From the NCBI RefSeq assembly GCF_902497855.1, contig NZ_CABVHU010000003.1, forward strand, positions 310,001-374,000: 64,000 nucleotides of DNA. Direction: 5' to 3'. Position 1 is the stretch's first letter. The number at the start of each line of letters is the position of its first letter. Made by a program: the position numbers and the translations under genes. The stretch comes from Pseudomonas fluorescens. Its GTDB lineage: Bacteria > Pseudomonadota > Gammaproteobacteria > Pseudomonadales > Pseudomonadaceae. Below the pieces are notes generated by a model. It was given only the letters and a program-made list of their open reading frames with translations. It ran no database searches and was not told where the DNA came from. Shown piece by piece: positions 19,601-28,947 of the stretch.

Positions 19601-21154
19601 CTAGGATTCTTCCGCGACCTGGGTCGGCACCGGCTCCGGCGTCGGACCGGCTCGGCGGTTCTCCTGGTACCAGTGCACGGCGATCAGCACCAGCGTCGGA
19701 ACGCCCAGGAGCGCGGTAATCAGGAAGAAGTCGTGATAGCCGAATTTTTCCACCATCACCCCTGAGTAGCCGCCGATCAGGCGCGGCAGCAGCAACATGA
19801 TCGAGCTGAGCAGCGCGTACTGGGTGGCGGAGAACTTGAGGTTGGTGAGGCTCGACAGGTAGGCGACGAAAGCCGAGGTCGCCAGGCCCGAGCTGAAGTT
19901 GTCCAGGGAGATGGTGCCGATCAGCATGTTCAGGTTGGCGCCCATGTCGGCGAGCATCAGGAACAGCAGGTTGGTGCCGGCCGACGTGACACCGCCGATG
20001 AACAGGATCGGCAGGATGCCGAAGCGCACGATCAGCAGGCCGCCCATGCCGGCGCCGACCAGGGTCATGATCAGGCCGAAGATTTTGCTGACGCTGGCAA
20101 TCTGATCCTTGGTGAAACCCTGGTCGATGTAGAACACGTTGGCCATCACGCCCATCACCGTATCGGACATCCGGTAGGTGGCGATCAGCCCGAGCAGCAG
20201 CAGCGCTTGCCAGCGGTACCGCAGAATGAAGTCGTTGACCGGCGTCAGCACCGGCGCCAGGCCGCGGCGACCCATGGACGACAGGCACAGTGCGGTCAGG
20301 GTGATGTAGAGGATGGCCCGCAGGAATGCGCGGTCTTCGAGCAGCAGGTCGAGCAGGCTCTCGTCCTGGAACAGCACGCTGGCGAAGTCGGTGTTGTAGA
20401 GCTGGGTGAACAAGGCCGGTACGGAGACCAGCAACACGATCAGCACGAATACCGACGCCAGTTGATGCACAAAGCTGTAGCGCCCGGCCTGCAGTTGCGT
20501 GCGCAGCGGTACCGGCGGTTCGCGCATGAACAAGGAGGTCAGCAGCGCCGGGATCATCAGCGCGCCGAACAGGATGTAAGTGCCGGCCCAAGCCGAATGT
20601 TTATAGTTGAAACCGGTGGAGCCGAAGCCCTCGGCGAAGAACAGCGCGCCGGCGGTGGCCAGCAACGCGGCGATCCGGTAGCCGGCCATGTAACTGGCAG
20701 CCAGCGCGGCCTGGCGGCTGTCTTCGGCGATTTCCAGGCGGTAGGCGTCGACCGCGATGTCTTGCGTCGCCGAGGCGAAGGCGACGACCACGGCGATAGC
20801 GATCAGCCAGGACAAATGCTTTTGCGGGTCGCAGAAACCCATCCCGATCAGGCCGAGGATCACCAGTGCCTGGGAGAGCACCAGCCAGGAGCGACGGCGA
20901 CCGAGTTTACCGAGCAGTGGCAGGCGCCATTGATCGAGCAGCGGTGACCAGACCCATTTAAAGGCGTAGGCCAGACCGATCAGGCTTGCATAGCCGATGG
21001 TTTCGCGAGCCACGCCGGCTTCACGCAGCCAGACTGAAAGTGTCGAGAACACCAGCATGTAGGGTAGGCCGGCGGCGAAACCAAGCAACAACAGCACAAG
21101 CGTTGAGGGGCTGGCATAGGCGGCGAGCGCGGCGCGCCAGGTTTTACGGGGCAT
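19601..21154 (-). CDS. AmpG-like muropeptide MFS permease
   Basis: A 517-residue major facilitator with about 14 hydrophobic segments. The AmpG signature region includes GFAAGLPYMLVFSTLSVWLREAG at residues 25-47, KWVWSPLLDQW near 66 and ATQDIAVDAYR near 130. AmpG imports GlcNAc-anhydroMurNAc peptides for cell-wall recycling, and through that affects AmpC induction. Pseudomonas has more than one such protein (AmpG, AmpP) and which this is cannot be settled here. The ATG at 21154 directly precedes the hydrophobic N-terminus. Confidence 0.88.
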   Translation of the reverse strand: MPRKTWRAALAAYASPSTLVLLLLGFAAGLPYMLVFSTLSVWLREAGVARETIGYASLIGLAYAFKWVWSPLLDQWRLPLLGKLGRRRSWLVLSQALVILGLIGMGFCDPQKHLSWLIAIAVVVAFASATQDIAVDAYRLEIAEDSRQAALAASYMAGYRIAALLATAGALFFAEGFGSTGFNYKHSAWAGTYILFGALMIPALLTSLFMREPPVPLRTQLQAGRYSFVHQLASVFVLIVLLVSVPALFTQLYNTDFASVLFQDESLLDLLLEDRAFLRAILYITLTALCLSSMGRRGLAPVLTPVNDFILRYRWQALLLLGLIATYRMSDTVMGVMANVFYIDQGFTKDQIASVSKIFGLIMTLVGAGMGGLLIVRFGILPILFIGGVTSAGTNLLFLMLADMGANLNMLIGTISLDNFSSGLATSAFVAYLSSLTNLKFSATQYALLSSIMLLLPRLIGGYSGVMVEKFGYHDFFLITALLGVPTLVLIAVHWYQENRRAGPTPEPVPTQVAEES

Positions 21155-21198
21155 GGGCTGGAGTCTGCCTCAAGAATTACGAAAACAAAGCGCGCACT

Positions 21199-21552
21199 CT
21201 AACCGCTGTGCTCTACCGGGCGCCAGCCATGGCGCTGAATATCAACACGATTATTCTGGACACTGATGCCCTCCATGCGCAAACGCGCCCGCTGTTCATC
21301 CCCTGAAACACTGCCCGCCGGCAGGCTGATGCGCCCACCGGCACCGAGCACGCGGTGCCAGGGCAATTTGCTGTCAGGGGGCAGTTGGCTCAGTGTCCGT
21401 CCGACCCAGCGGGCAGCGCGACCCAGCCCGGCCAGCTCGGCGAGTTGACCGTAACTCACGACTTTGCCCGCGGGCACTTGCGCCAGGGTCAGATAGAGCG
21501 CCGAGCGTCGGATTTGCGCCGGGCTTTGGTTTTCAGCGGTTGAGTCGGTCAC
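21199..21552 (-). CDS. Alkyltransferase-like protein (ATL), MGMT family
   Basis: A 117-residue protein with the MGMT DNA-binding fold (VVSYGQLAELAGLGRAARWVGR). The active-site motif PCHR of true alkyltransferases is PWHR here (residues 64-67), so the methyl-accepting cysteine is replaced by Trp65. ATL proteins bind O6-alkylguanine and recruit nucleotide excision repair without removing the alkyl group. The start is a GTG at 21552 with AGGA nine bases before it; the much longer frame upstream on this strand is antisense to the DUF481 gene and not coding. Confidence 0.85.
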   Translation of the reverse strand: MTDSTAENQSPAQIRRSALYLTLAQVPAGKVVSYGQLAELAGLGRAARWVGRTLSQLPPDSKLPWHRVLGAGGRISLPAGSVSGDEQRARLRMEGISVQNNRVDIQRHGWRPVEHSG

Positions 21553-21714
21553 GTCCGCAGTTCCTGGGGGGTTCGCATTACCGTCTGTAGAGTAATGCCT
21601 GGATCTGCAATTGAGAAATGAACTCAATAGAAATAGTCGGGTCAGTGCTTGCTGGGGTCTTATTCCTATGGATAATGCCGACTTTTTTTCGCAATCTTGA
21701 GCCTGTTTTTGCTT

Positions 21715-22722
21715 ATGGTGTCCAGAACCCTGCTGTGCCTCGCTGTCTTCACTGCTTCCACACCCCTGCTTGCCGACACCGTCTGGTTGAAGAATGGTGA
21801 CAAACTGAGCGGCAAGATCACCTTGTTCGACGGTGGCAAGCTGCTGATCCAGACCGAGTATGCCGGTGCGGTCCCGATCGACTGGAAGCAAGTCAAAACC
21901 CTGGAAAGCGATCAGCAGTTGCTGGTCAAGCAGGATGCCTACACCGGCGAAAAGGCCAAGGCGCTGCATGCGGCGGAAGACGGCAAGGTGACCCTCGCCA
22001 ACGGCGACGGTCCCAAGACCGTGGAGCTGGCCAGTATCCAGCAGATGCTCAAGCCCAAGCCGGTGGTCGAAGACCTCGTGTGGAAGGGCAATATCGATGT
22101 GGCTCTGGACTATCAGCGCGCAGAAAACGATACCGATGACTACGACGTGGACTTCAAGACCAGCGCCCGTCATGGCAGATGGCGACATACCGCCGAGGGC
22201 GAGTACAACCGCGAATTCCAGGATGACGTGGTCACCACGGACAACTGGCGCGGCGAGTACTCGCTCGATCGCTTCCTGACCGACAAATGGTTCTGGCAGG
22301 GCCGCCTGGTGTACAAGCGTGACAAGGTCGAAGACCTTGCCCGTCAGCGCACGGTCGGTACCGGTCCCGGTTATCAGTTCTGGGATGACGAGCTGGGTGC
22401 ATTCTCCCTGGGCTCGCTGCTCAACCGCACCGATTACGAATACGCCGATGGCGGCAAGGATAATTTCTACTCGGTGGCCATGAAGTGGGACTACAACCGC
22501 TACCTGGTCGCAAAGAAAGTAGAGTTCTTCACCAATGGCGAGGTGGGCAAGCCGCTGGGCAACGTGGCCGATTATGCGCTGGATGCCGAGGTTGGGCTGC
22601 GCTACAAGGTGACGGATTGGGCGTCGCTGAACCTGAAGGCTGAGAGAGACATCATCAAGGGTAGTGATGAGGCTGACCTGAGCAAGACGCGTTATACCGC
22701 TGGGTTTGGCGTTACCTGGTAA
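21715..22722 (+). CDS. DUF481 outer-membrane/periplasmic protein (YdiY-like)
   Basis: A 335-residue exported protein with a signal peptide ending near STPLLA-DTVW. An N-terminal region (LKNGDKLSGKITLFDGGKLL) resembles small beta-barrel SM-like repeats. The C-terminal DUF481 part has alternating beta-strands with aromatic girdles and ends in GFGVTW, a terminal aromatic typical of outer-membrane barrels. The ATG at 21715 gives a normal signal peptide; a TTG six codons earlier is possible. Function is not known. Confidence 0.85.
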   Translation: MVSRTLLCLAVFTASTPLLADTVWLKNGDKLSGKITLFDGGKLLIQTEYAGAVPIDWKQVKTLESDQQLLVKQDAYTGEKAKALHAAEDGKVTLANGDGPKTVELASIQQMLKPKPVVEDLVWKGNIDVALDYQRAENDTDDYDVDFKTSARHGRWRHTAEGEYNREFQDDVVTTDNWRGEYSLDRFLTDKWFWQGRLVYKRDKVEDLARQRTVGTGPGYQFWDDELGAFSLGSLLNRTDYEYADGGKDNFYSVAMKWDYNRYLVAKKVEFFTNGEVGKPLGNVADYALDAEVGLRYKVTDWASLNLKAERDIIKGSDEADLSKTRYTAGFGVTW

Positions 22723-22733
22723 ATCACGTTCCC

Positions 22734-23263
22734 TGTAGGAGCCAGGCTTGCCGGCGAAGAACGATAACGCGGTACAGCAGATACACCGCGGCGCCTGATT
22801 CGCGGGCAAGCCTCGCTCCTACAGGCGAAGAACGATGTCGCGGTATGACAGATACACCGCGGCGCCTGATTCGCGGGCAAGCCTCGCTCCTACAGGCGAA
22901 GAACGATGTCGCGGTATGACAGATACACCGCGGCGCCTGATTCGCGGGCAAGCCTCGCTCCTACAGGCGAAGAACGATGTCGCGGTATGACAGATACACC
23001 GCGGCGCCTGATTCGCGGGCAAGCCTCGCTCCTACAGGCGAAGAACGATGTCGCGGTATGACAGATACACCGCGGCGCCTGATTCGCGGGCAAGCCTCGC
23101 TCCTACAGGCGAAGAACGATGTCGCGGTATGACAGATACACCGCGGCGCCTGATTCGCGGGCAAGCCTCGCTCCTACAGGCGAAGAACGATAATGCGGTG
23201 TATCAGGCATACCGCGGCGTTCCGTTCGCGGGCAAGTCGGATCGCCGCCCGCTCGCTCCTACA
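22734..23263. repeat. Tandem REP array with 71-base unit
   Basis: A REP head TGTAGGAGCCAGGCTTGCCG at 22734 is followed by about seven REP tails (CGCGGGCAAGCCTCGCTCCT). The five central units, from about 22823 to 23178, repeat every 71 bases with no differences that I could see; each carries GCGAAGAACGATGTCGCGGTATGAC as connecting sequence. The first and last units are diverged, and the last contains an extra TCGGATCGCCGCCCG within the REP. Short open frames across it are repeat artefacts. Confidence 0.92.
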
Positions 23264-23310
23264 GGTCAATGTGGTTTTGTAGGGGCGATCGGCAAAAAAC
23301 AGACGGGCAC

Positions 23311-23344
23311 AAAAAAGCCCCGCTTTTGAGGGCGGGGCCTTTTA
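23311..23344 (-). terminator. Terminator of the cold-shock gene
   Basis: On the minus strand AAGGCCCCGCC-CTCAAAA-GCGGGGCTTTTTT forms a GC-rich stem with a T run, 17 bases after the stop codon. Confidence 0.9.
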
Positions 23345-23360
23345 CTAAAGCAAGTACAAG

Positions 23361-23570
23361 TTAGATAACTTGTACTTCTTCAGCTTGCATGCCTTTCTGA
23401 CCGCGGGTAGCGATGAAAGAAACCTGTTGGCCTTCTTTCAGGCTTTTGAAGCCGTCGGATTGGATAGCTTTGAAGTGAACGAACAGGTCGTCACCGGATT
23501 GTGGAGTGATGAAGCCGAAGCCTTTTTCATCGTTGAACCACTTAACGGTACCGGTTTGGCGATTAGACAT
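23361..23570 (-). CDS. Cold-shock family protein (CspA/CapB type)
   Basis: A 69-residue single cold-shock domain. RNP1 (KGFGFI) is at residues 16-21 and RNP2 (LFVHF) at 29-33. It binds single-stranded RNA and DNA and works as an RNA chaperone. AAGGAG sits nine bases before the ATG. The upstream non-coding stretch is long, as is usual for csp leaders that regulate translation by temperature. Confidence 0.95.
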   Translation of the reverse strand: MSNRQTGTVKWFNDEKGFGFITPQSGDDLFVHFKAIQSDGFKSLKEGQQVSFIATRGQKGMQAEEVQVI

Positions 23571-23925
23571 GGTGTAACTCCTTGAACAAAGATAACTGCG
23601 ACTCAGGAAGAACCCTGGCCGAGACTGAGTGCAAAGAGCAGGAAAAATTCTTGTAGATGGTTGGATCGAAATTCAACATATCGTGTAGAGATTCTCAGTG
23701 ACACAAGCAGCACAGTGGCGCCACCTTAACCCTTTTTCCGGAACGTGCCAATGTTTCTTGCGAAGGTTTCTCTGTTTTCGTGACTGACGGTCCACTGTTC
23801 TGTGGCGAAGGTCCGCAAATCAAGGGGGTTGGCGCCGAGAATATTGCCTCGGACTTTGATCCCGGCGGCGCGCCCGGTAAGATGCCGGACAGAATTTTTC
23901 CACCTCGCTATTCAGGACACCCGCC
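23571..23925. other. Divergent non-coding region between csp and dcd
   Basis: 355 bases without a gene. The left part is the presumed long 5' leader of the cold-shock gene, AT-rich between 23640 and 23700 where its promoter is likely. The right part leads into dcd. No tRNA, repeat or confident operator is seen. Confidence 0.5.
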
Positions 23926-24492
23926 ATGAGCATCAAATCGGACAAGTGGATTCGCCGCATGGCGCAAGAGCACGGCATGATCGAACCTTTCGTCGAACGC
24001 CAGGTGCGTGGCGAAGGCGCCGAGCGTGTGATTTCCTACGGTGTGTCGAGCTACGGCTACGACGTGCGTTGCGCCGATGAATTCAAAGTGTTCACCAACA
24101 TCAATTCGGCGACCGTCGATCCGAAGAACTTCGACGAGAAGAGCTTCGTCGACGTCAAGAGCGACGTGTGCATCATCCCGCCGAACTCCTTCGCCCTGGC
24201 GCGCACCGTGGAATTCTTCCGCATTCCCCGCAACGTGCTGACCATCTGCCTGGGTAAAAGCACCTACGCCCGTTGCGGCATTATCGTCAACGTGACGCCG
24301 CTCGAGCCTGAGTGGGAAGGCCATGTAACCCTGGAATTCTCCAACACCACCACGCTGCCGGCGAAAATCTACGCCAACGAGGGCGTGGCGCAGATGCTGT
24401 TTTTCGAATCCGACGAAGAGTGCGAAGTCTCCTACAAGGACCGCGGCGGCAAGTATCAGGGGCAGCGCGGCGTCACTCTGCCACGCACCTGA
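23926..24492 (+). CDS. dcd: dCTP deaminase
   Basis: A 188-residue trimeric deaminase that makes dUTP from dCTP for thymidylate synthesis. Conserved stretches are SSYGYDVRC, the nucleotide-binding [10 protein letters not shown] near residue 110, and [10 protein letters not shown], in which Glu131 matches the catalytic glutamate (E138 in E. coli). The C-terminal [12 protein letters not shown] closes the active site in the family. It is the monofunctional form. Confidence 0.96.
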   Translation: MSIKSDKWIRRMAQEHGMIEPFVERQVRGEGAERVISYGVSSYGYDVRCADEFKVFTNINSATVDPKNFDEKSFVDVKSDVCIIPPNSFALARTVEFFRIPRNVLTICLGKSTYARCGIIVNVTPLEPEWEGHVTLEFSNTTTLPAKIYANEGVAQMLFFESDEECEVSYKDRGGKYQGQRGVTLPRT

Positions 24493-24524
24493 TCCCTTTC
24501 ATCGGGCAGCCGGTGGGAATTCTT

Positions 24525-24557
24525 GGGCGGGTAGACACTCTATTGGGTGTACCGCCC
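24525..24557 (+). other. Hairpin between dcd and the small proline-rich gene
   Basis: GGGCGG at 24525 pairs with CCGCCC ending at 24557, with an inner ACAC/GTGT. No T run follows, so it is not a clear terminator; it may be leader structure for the small gene. Confidence 0.4.
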
Positions 24558-24599
24558 GGTTCGCGTACAGCGGACGAGGCCATTGCTCAGGAGTGTCCC

Positions 24600-24806
24600 A
24601 TGAAGATCGATCCGCGAATAAGTGCCGAACTGGCAAGGCTTGAGCCCAATCAGGTCGGCGTCCTGGCCTGGTCCTTGTTGGCTCACCCGCCAGTCATGGC
24701 GGGGGGCATCCCCGGTCAGCCCGATCCCGATACGCCCAACGAACAACCCACGGAACCGGGCGAGCCCACCCTGCCGGATGAGCCGCCACCCGCGCCTGTT
24801 GCCTGA
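24600..24806 (+). CDS. Small proline-rich protein, unknown function
   Basis: A 68-residue frame with a well-placed ribosome site (AGGAG six bases before the ATG). The first half is amphipathic (MKIDPRISAELARLEPNQVGVLAW), and the second half is rich in Pro, Glu and Asp (IPGQPDPDTPNEQPTEPGEP). There is no signal peptide. The stop at 24804-24806 directly abuts the stop of the convergent pdeM. I do not recognise a family. The ribosome site and compositional bias suggest it is real. Confidence 0.6.
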   Translation: MKIDPRISAELARLEPNQVGVLAWSLLAHPPVMAGGIPGQPDPDTPNEQPTEPGEPTLPDEPPPAPVA

Positions 24807-25460
24807 TCACAGGGGCCAGATTTCGTTATCGCCAATGACGAATATCCTGCAACTGTCATCCAGCGCTACCTGATAACCCCCGGTAAACGCGCCGAAGGCA
24901 GGTAACAGGCTGATCTCGTCGCCGAGCCTGAAGCAGGCCAGGCGCAAGCTTTGCCGACCCCGACCGTTCAATCGGTAGACGGGGTGCACATGCCCGGCCA
25001 GTACGTGCCGACTCCCATGAGGGGTCGGTTCATGCTGCAAGGCGAACGGTCCCAACAGCAAAGGCTCGGGCACCACTCTAATATTCAGCGAGGCGGGCGG
25101 GTCGCCGGCGCGCTTGTCATGGTTGCCGCGGATCAGCGTCATGGGCAAGTCACGGTGCTGCGCTCGCCACTCGGCTAAAGCGCTTAACGTGGCTTTCGCG
25201 TGGGAGCCGGGACCGTGCAGGAAATCCCCGAGAAAAATCAGCTGCCGACAGGGCAGGACTGCCAGTAACCCGTTCAATACGGCAATATTATTGGCGGTGG
25301 TGCCCTGCGGCACCGGTTGCCCAAGGCTGCGATAAGCGGCGGCCTTGCCGAAATGTACATCGGCGATCAGCAAGGCCTGTTGCGCTGGCCAATAGATCGC
25401 CTTTTCCGGTAACAACCAGAGTTCTTCACCCGCCAAACGGACTGGATAGGGCGTACTCAT
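24807..25460 (-). CDS. pdeM: Ligase-associated DNA damage response endonuclease PdeM (MPE)
   Basis: A 217-residue calcineurin-like metallophosphoesterase. Metal ligands are in IADVHFGK (D34, H36), LGDFLHG (D79), RGNHDK (N113, H114) and AGHVHP. The P. putida homologue is a Mn-dependent endonuclease acting on single-stranded DNA. Its start overlaps the helicase stop (TGATG), so the two are translationally coupled. It belongs with the helicase, ligase and exonuclease genes of this window. Confidence 0.92.
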   Translation of the reverse strand: MSTPYPVRLAGEELWLLPEKAIYWPAQQALLIADVHFGKAAAYRSLGQPVPQGTTANNIAVLNGLLAVLPCRQLIFLGDFLHGPGSHAKATLSALAEWRAQHRDLPMTLIRGNHDKRAGDPPASLNIRVVPEPLLLGPFALQHEPTPHGSRHVLAGHVHPVYRLNGRGRQSLRLACFRLGDEISLLPAFGAFTGGYQVALDDSCRIFVIGDNEIWPL

Positions 25461-27946
25461 CAGGCTTTCCCGGTTTCGGCGGATTTCTCGAGGTCGTTGA
25501 CCATGCGTCTGATGCGGTCGGCGAGTTTTTCTGAGCTCATGCTTTCGCGCATACGCTCCACCAGCAGCGGAAACCCGAGGGGGGTAGGGCGTTTGACAGG
25601 ATGCAGGTCCAATTGCAGGCGATTGAGCCGCTCCAGGGTCTGTTCCAGGCGATGAATATCCAGTTCCTCGCGCAGGACTTCTTCCCCGGCCTGAGCCAGC
25701 AGCAGATTCCCGGCGTCGTATTGTTTGAACACTTCAAAGAACAGACCGCTCGAAGCCTGAACCTGACGCGTGCTTTTCGGCGCGCCGGGGTAGCCGGCGA
25801 ACACCAGCCCGGCGATGCGCGCGATTTCCCGGAAACGGCGCAATGCCAGTTCACCGGCATTCAGGCTGGCGAGGACGTCTTTCAACAAATATTCAGGGCT
25901 CAACAGTTGTGAATCCAAGTGCGTCGACCAATCGACGCAGGTGGCGCTGAGCAGTTCCAGGCCGTAATCGTTGACCGCAATCGAAAAAGTGACGGCCAGC
26001 CGTTGACTGACCCGCCATGCCAGCAGGCTCGCCAGGCCCAAATGCACCTGGCGCCCGGCAAAGGGGTAGAGGAAAAGGTGCCAGCCTTCGCGGGATTTCA
26101 ACACCTCTGCCAGCAGGCTGGTCTCGGTGGGCAGCCCGGACCAGCGTTTCTGTACCGCTAATAACGGGCGCAGCGCCTGCATTTCCGGGCCGATGAAGGT
26201 GCCCTGGTCAGCGGCACTGAAACGCGCTACCACGGCGTGCGCCAACTCGCTGGACAGCGGCATGCGCCCACCATTCCAGCGCGGCACTGCGGCTTTTTTC
26301 GTGGCGCTGCGTTTGACATAAGCGGTCATGTTTTCCACCCGCACCAGCTCCAGCAAGCGTCCGGCAAACAGAAAACCGTCGCCGGGCCTGAGCCTGGCGA
26401 TAAAACCTTCTTCGACACTGCCCAATTGCTTGCCGCCGCCACCCTTGCTCCAGAACTTCAGCTGGATACTCGCATCGCTGACGATGGTGCCGATGCTCAT
26501 GCGATGCCGTCGGGCCAATCGCGCGTCCGGCACGCGCCAGACACCGTCCTCATCCGGTTCAACCCGTCGATAGTCCGGATAAGCCGTCAGAGAAAGCCCG
26601 CCGTGGCGTACGAAAGCCAGGGCCCAGGTCCAATCCTGCGGAGTGAGATCACGATACGCCCAGGCTCCGCGCACTTCTTCGTACAACTCATCGGGCAGAA
26701 AACCGCCGCCCAAGGCCATGCTCACCAAGTGTTGAACCAGTACATCCAAAGGCTTGTGCGGCGACTTCCGGGGTTCGATCCGGCGTTGCGCCACCGCGTC
26801 CTGTGCCGCGGCGGCTTCGATCAACTCCAGGCTGTGAGTGGGCACCAGCGTCACCCGCGACACCCGGCCCGGCGCGTGGCCGGAACGCCCGGCGCGCTGC
26901 ATCAGCCGCGCCACGCCTTTGGCCGAGCCGATTTGCAGGACCCGTTCCACCGGCAGAAAGTCAACGCCCAGGTCCAGGCTCGAGGTGCAGACCACGGCTT
27001 TGAGCTGACCTTCCTTGAGCGCTCGTTCGACCCACTCGCGGGTATCCCGGGACAACGAGCTGTGATGCAGCGCGATCAGGCCGGCCCAGTCCGGGCGGGC
27101 CTCGAGCAGCGCCAGGAACCAGATTTCCGATTGCGCCCGTGTGTTGGTGAACACCAGGCTGCTGAGGCTGGATTCGAGCTCGGCAACCACCGCTGGCAAC
27201 ATCTTCAGGCCGATGTGCCCAGCCCATGGGAAGCGCTCGATGGCGGGCGGCAGCAAGGTGTCGACCCGCACTTGCTTGGACGTTTGGCCCTGAACGCTGA
27301 CGCCACCGCCCTGTGGGATTAATACCTGCTCGGCGTGGGCCTGATTACCCAGGGTTGCGGAAACACCCCAGACGATCAGCTCTGGATGCCAGCGGCGCAG
27401 ACGGGCGAGGGCCAGTTGCAGTTGCACGCCGCGTTTGTTGCCGAGCAGTTCGTGCCATTCGTCGACCACCACCATGCGCAATGTCGACAACGCTATGAAC
27501 GCATCGGCGCGGGCCAGCATCAGGGTCAGGCTTTCGGGGGTGGTGATCAGTGCGGTGGGCAGGCGTCGACTCTGACGTGCGCGTTCGCTGCTGCTGGTAT
27601 CGCCGGTGCGCAGGCCGACGCTCCAGGTGATCTGCAAGTCGTGCAACGGCGCTTCCAGGGCGCGGGCGGTATCGGCGGCCAGGGCGCGCATGGGGGTTAT
27701 CCACAGCACCGTCAAGGGCTCGGCGACCGGCTTGCGTTTGCGAGGCTTATCGTCAGCAGGGGTGGCGCGGGCGAAGCGGTCGAGCGCACCAAACCACAGG
27801 GCATAGGTTTTACCTGCGCCAGTGCTGGCGTGCAGCAACCCGGACTGTCCGTTTTTTATCGCTGCCCATACCTGTTTCTGAAAGACGAACGGCTTCCAGC
27901 CGCGAGCGGTGAACCAGAGTCTTGCGAAGTCGGGGGAGGTTCCCAT
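25460..27946 (-). CDS. Ligase-associated DEXH-box DNA helicase (Lhr family)
   Basis: An 828-residue superfamily 2 helicase. Walker A is STGAGKT at 41-47 and the DEXH box is DEWH at 162-165. Motif VI is in [12 protein letters not shown], which matches Lhr. The C-terminal part is the Lhr-type winged-helix and beta-barrel region. Lhr helicases are single-strand DNA-dependent ATPases that translocate 3'-5'. The start at 27946 has GGGGGAGG just before it. No gene other than pdeM is in the same unit because the DNA ligase lies past a transporter operon. Confidence 0.93.
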   Translation of the reverse strand: MGTSPDFARLWFTARGWKPFVFQKQVWAAIKNGQSGLLHASTGAGKTYALWFGALDRFARATPADDKPRKRKPVAEPLTVLWITPMRALAADTARALEAPLHDLQITWSVGLRTGDTSSSERARQSRRLPTALITTPESLTLMLARADAFIALSTLRMVVVDEWHELLGNKRGVQLQLALARLRRWHPELIVWGVSATLGNQAHAEQVLIPQGGGVSVQGQTSKQVRVDTLLPPAIERFPWAGHIGLKMLPAVVAELESSLSSLVFTNTRAQSEIWFLALLEARPDWAGLIALHHSSLSRDTREWVERALKEGQLKAVVCTSSLDLGVDFLPVERVLQIGSAKGVARLMQRAGRSGHAPGRVSRVTLVPTHSLELIEAAAAQDAVAQRRIEPRKSPHKPLDVLVQHLVSMALGGGFLPDELYEEVRGAWAYRDLTPQDWTWALAFVRHGGLSLTAYPDYRRVEPDEDGVWRVPDARLARRHRMSIGTIVSDASIQLKFWSKGGGGKQLGSVEEGFIARLRPGDGFLFAGRLLELVRVENMTAYVKRSATKKAAVPRWNGGRMPLSSELAHAVVARFSAADQGTFIGPEMQALRPLLAVQKRWSGLPTETSLLAEVLKSREGWHLFLYPFAGRQVHLGLASLLAWRVSQRLAVTFSIAVNDYGLELLSATCVDWSTHLDSQLLSPEYLLKDVLASLNAGELALRRFREIARIAGLVFAGYPGAPKSTRQVQASSGLFFEVFKQYDAGNLLLAQAGEEVLREELDIHRLEQTLERLNRLQLDLHPVKRPTPLGFPLLVERMRESMSSEKLADRIRRMVNDLEKSAETGKA

Positions 27947-28022
27947 GCCGGCGGTGTGCGCTCTGAACGTCTTCTTTCAGTGACCACGGCGGCATGCGAA
28001 AGGTTTAATGACAACGCGGTCC

Positions 28023-28161
28023 TGTAGGAGCCCGGCTTGCCGGCGAAGGCGTCCTTGAGATCGCCTTCGCCGGCAAGCCGGGCTCCTACGGGGATCGCCA
28101 TCGCCGGCAAGCCTGGCTCCTACGGGGATCGCCTTCGCCGGCAAGCCTGGCTCCTACAGGG
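28023..28161. repeat. REP pair extended by a 34-base tandem repeat
   Basis: The head TGTAGGAGCCCGGCTTGCCG at 28023 meets an inverted tail at 28060-28093. The tail block, beginning ATCGCCTTCGCCGGCAAGCC, is then repeated at 28094-28127 and 28128-28161 with two or three base differences. Confidence 0.9.
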
Positions 28162-28169
28162 GGCGTGCG

Positions 28170-28934
28170 CTACTTCAGGTTGCCGCTGAGGAACTGCTTC
28201 AGCCGTTCACTTTTCGGATTGCCCAGCACCTCGTCCGGCGCGCCTTCTTCCTCCACCAGCCCCTGGTGCAGAAACAGCACCTGGCTCGATACCTTGCGGG
28301 CGAAGCTCATTTCGTGGGTGACCATGATCATGGTCCGGCCTTCTTCGGCCAGGCCCTGGATCACCTTGAGCACTTCACCGACCAGTTCCGGATCGAGCGC
28401 CGAGGTCGGTTCGTCGAACAGCATGACTTCCGGCTCCATGGCCAGCGCGCGGGCGATGGCGACCCGCTGTTGCTGACCGCCGGACAGGAACGCCGGGTAC
28501 TGATCGGCCACCCGTGCCGCCAGTCCGACTTTGTCCAGGTAGCGTCGGGCCCGGTCCTCGGCTTCTTTCTTGTCACAACCCAGCACCCGGCGAGGTGCCA
28601 TGGTGATGTTCTCCAGCACCGTCATGTGGCTCCACAGGTTGAAATGCTGGAACACCATGGCCAGGCGGGTGCGGATCCGCTGCAGTTCATCGGCGTCGGC
28701 GACATGGATGCCGTGGCGGTCCTTGACCATGCGGATGTTCTGGCCATCGAGGCTCATGGTGCCTTCGTTGGGTTGTTCAAGAAAATTGATACAACGCAGA
28801 AACGTGCTTTTGCCCGAGCCACTGGCGCCGATCAGGCTGATGACGTCGCCGGTATTGGCCTTGAGCGAAACGCCTTTGAGCACATGATGGTCGCCATAGC
28901 TCTTGTGCAGACCTTCGATGGTCAGTTTGTACAT
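28170..28934 (-). CDS. Basic amino acid ABC transporter ATP-binding protein (HisP/AotP-like)
   Basis: A 254-residue ABC ATPase of the polar amino acid class. Walker A is GASGSGKST at 36-44, signature LSGGQQQR from 150, and Walker B MLFDEP at 171-176. The segment VKDRHGIHVADADELQRIRTRLAMVFQHFNLW is the HisP/AotP-type insertion before the Q-loop. It is last in a five-gene unit with the binding protein, two permeases and an AstE-like hydrolase. The gene content equals the P. aeruginosa aotJQMOP set, but argR does not follow, so it may be a paralogous histidine, lysine or arginine system. Confidence 0.9.
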   Translation of the reverse strand: MYKLTIEGLHKSYGDHHVLKGVSLKANTGDVISLIGASGSGKSTFLRCINFLEQPNEGTMSLDGQNIRMVKDRHGIHVADADELQRIRTRLAMVFQHFNLWSHMTVLENITMAPRRVLGCDKKEAEDRARRYLDKVGLAARVADQYPAFLSGGQQQRVAIARALAMEPEVMLFDEPTSALDPELVGEVLKVIQGLAEEGRTMIMVTHEMSFARKVSSQVLFLHQGLVEEEGAPDEVLGNPKSERLKQFLSGNLK

Positions 28935-28947
28935 GGGGCATGCATCC

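Noticed and set aside
21199..22809. 536-codon minus-strand frame that includes the ATL protein
   Set aside because: Its first 420 codons are antisense to the DUF481 gene; only the end from GTG 21552 has MGMT similarity.
22724..23164. Series of short open frames of about 60-75 codons on the minus strand
   Set aside because: They are the same repeat read through in frame, without ribosome sites.
22734..23263. Regular repeats that could look like a CRISPR array
   Set aside because: Units are head-to-tail copies of 71 bases with no unique spacers, they contain REP sequence, and there are no cas genes.
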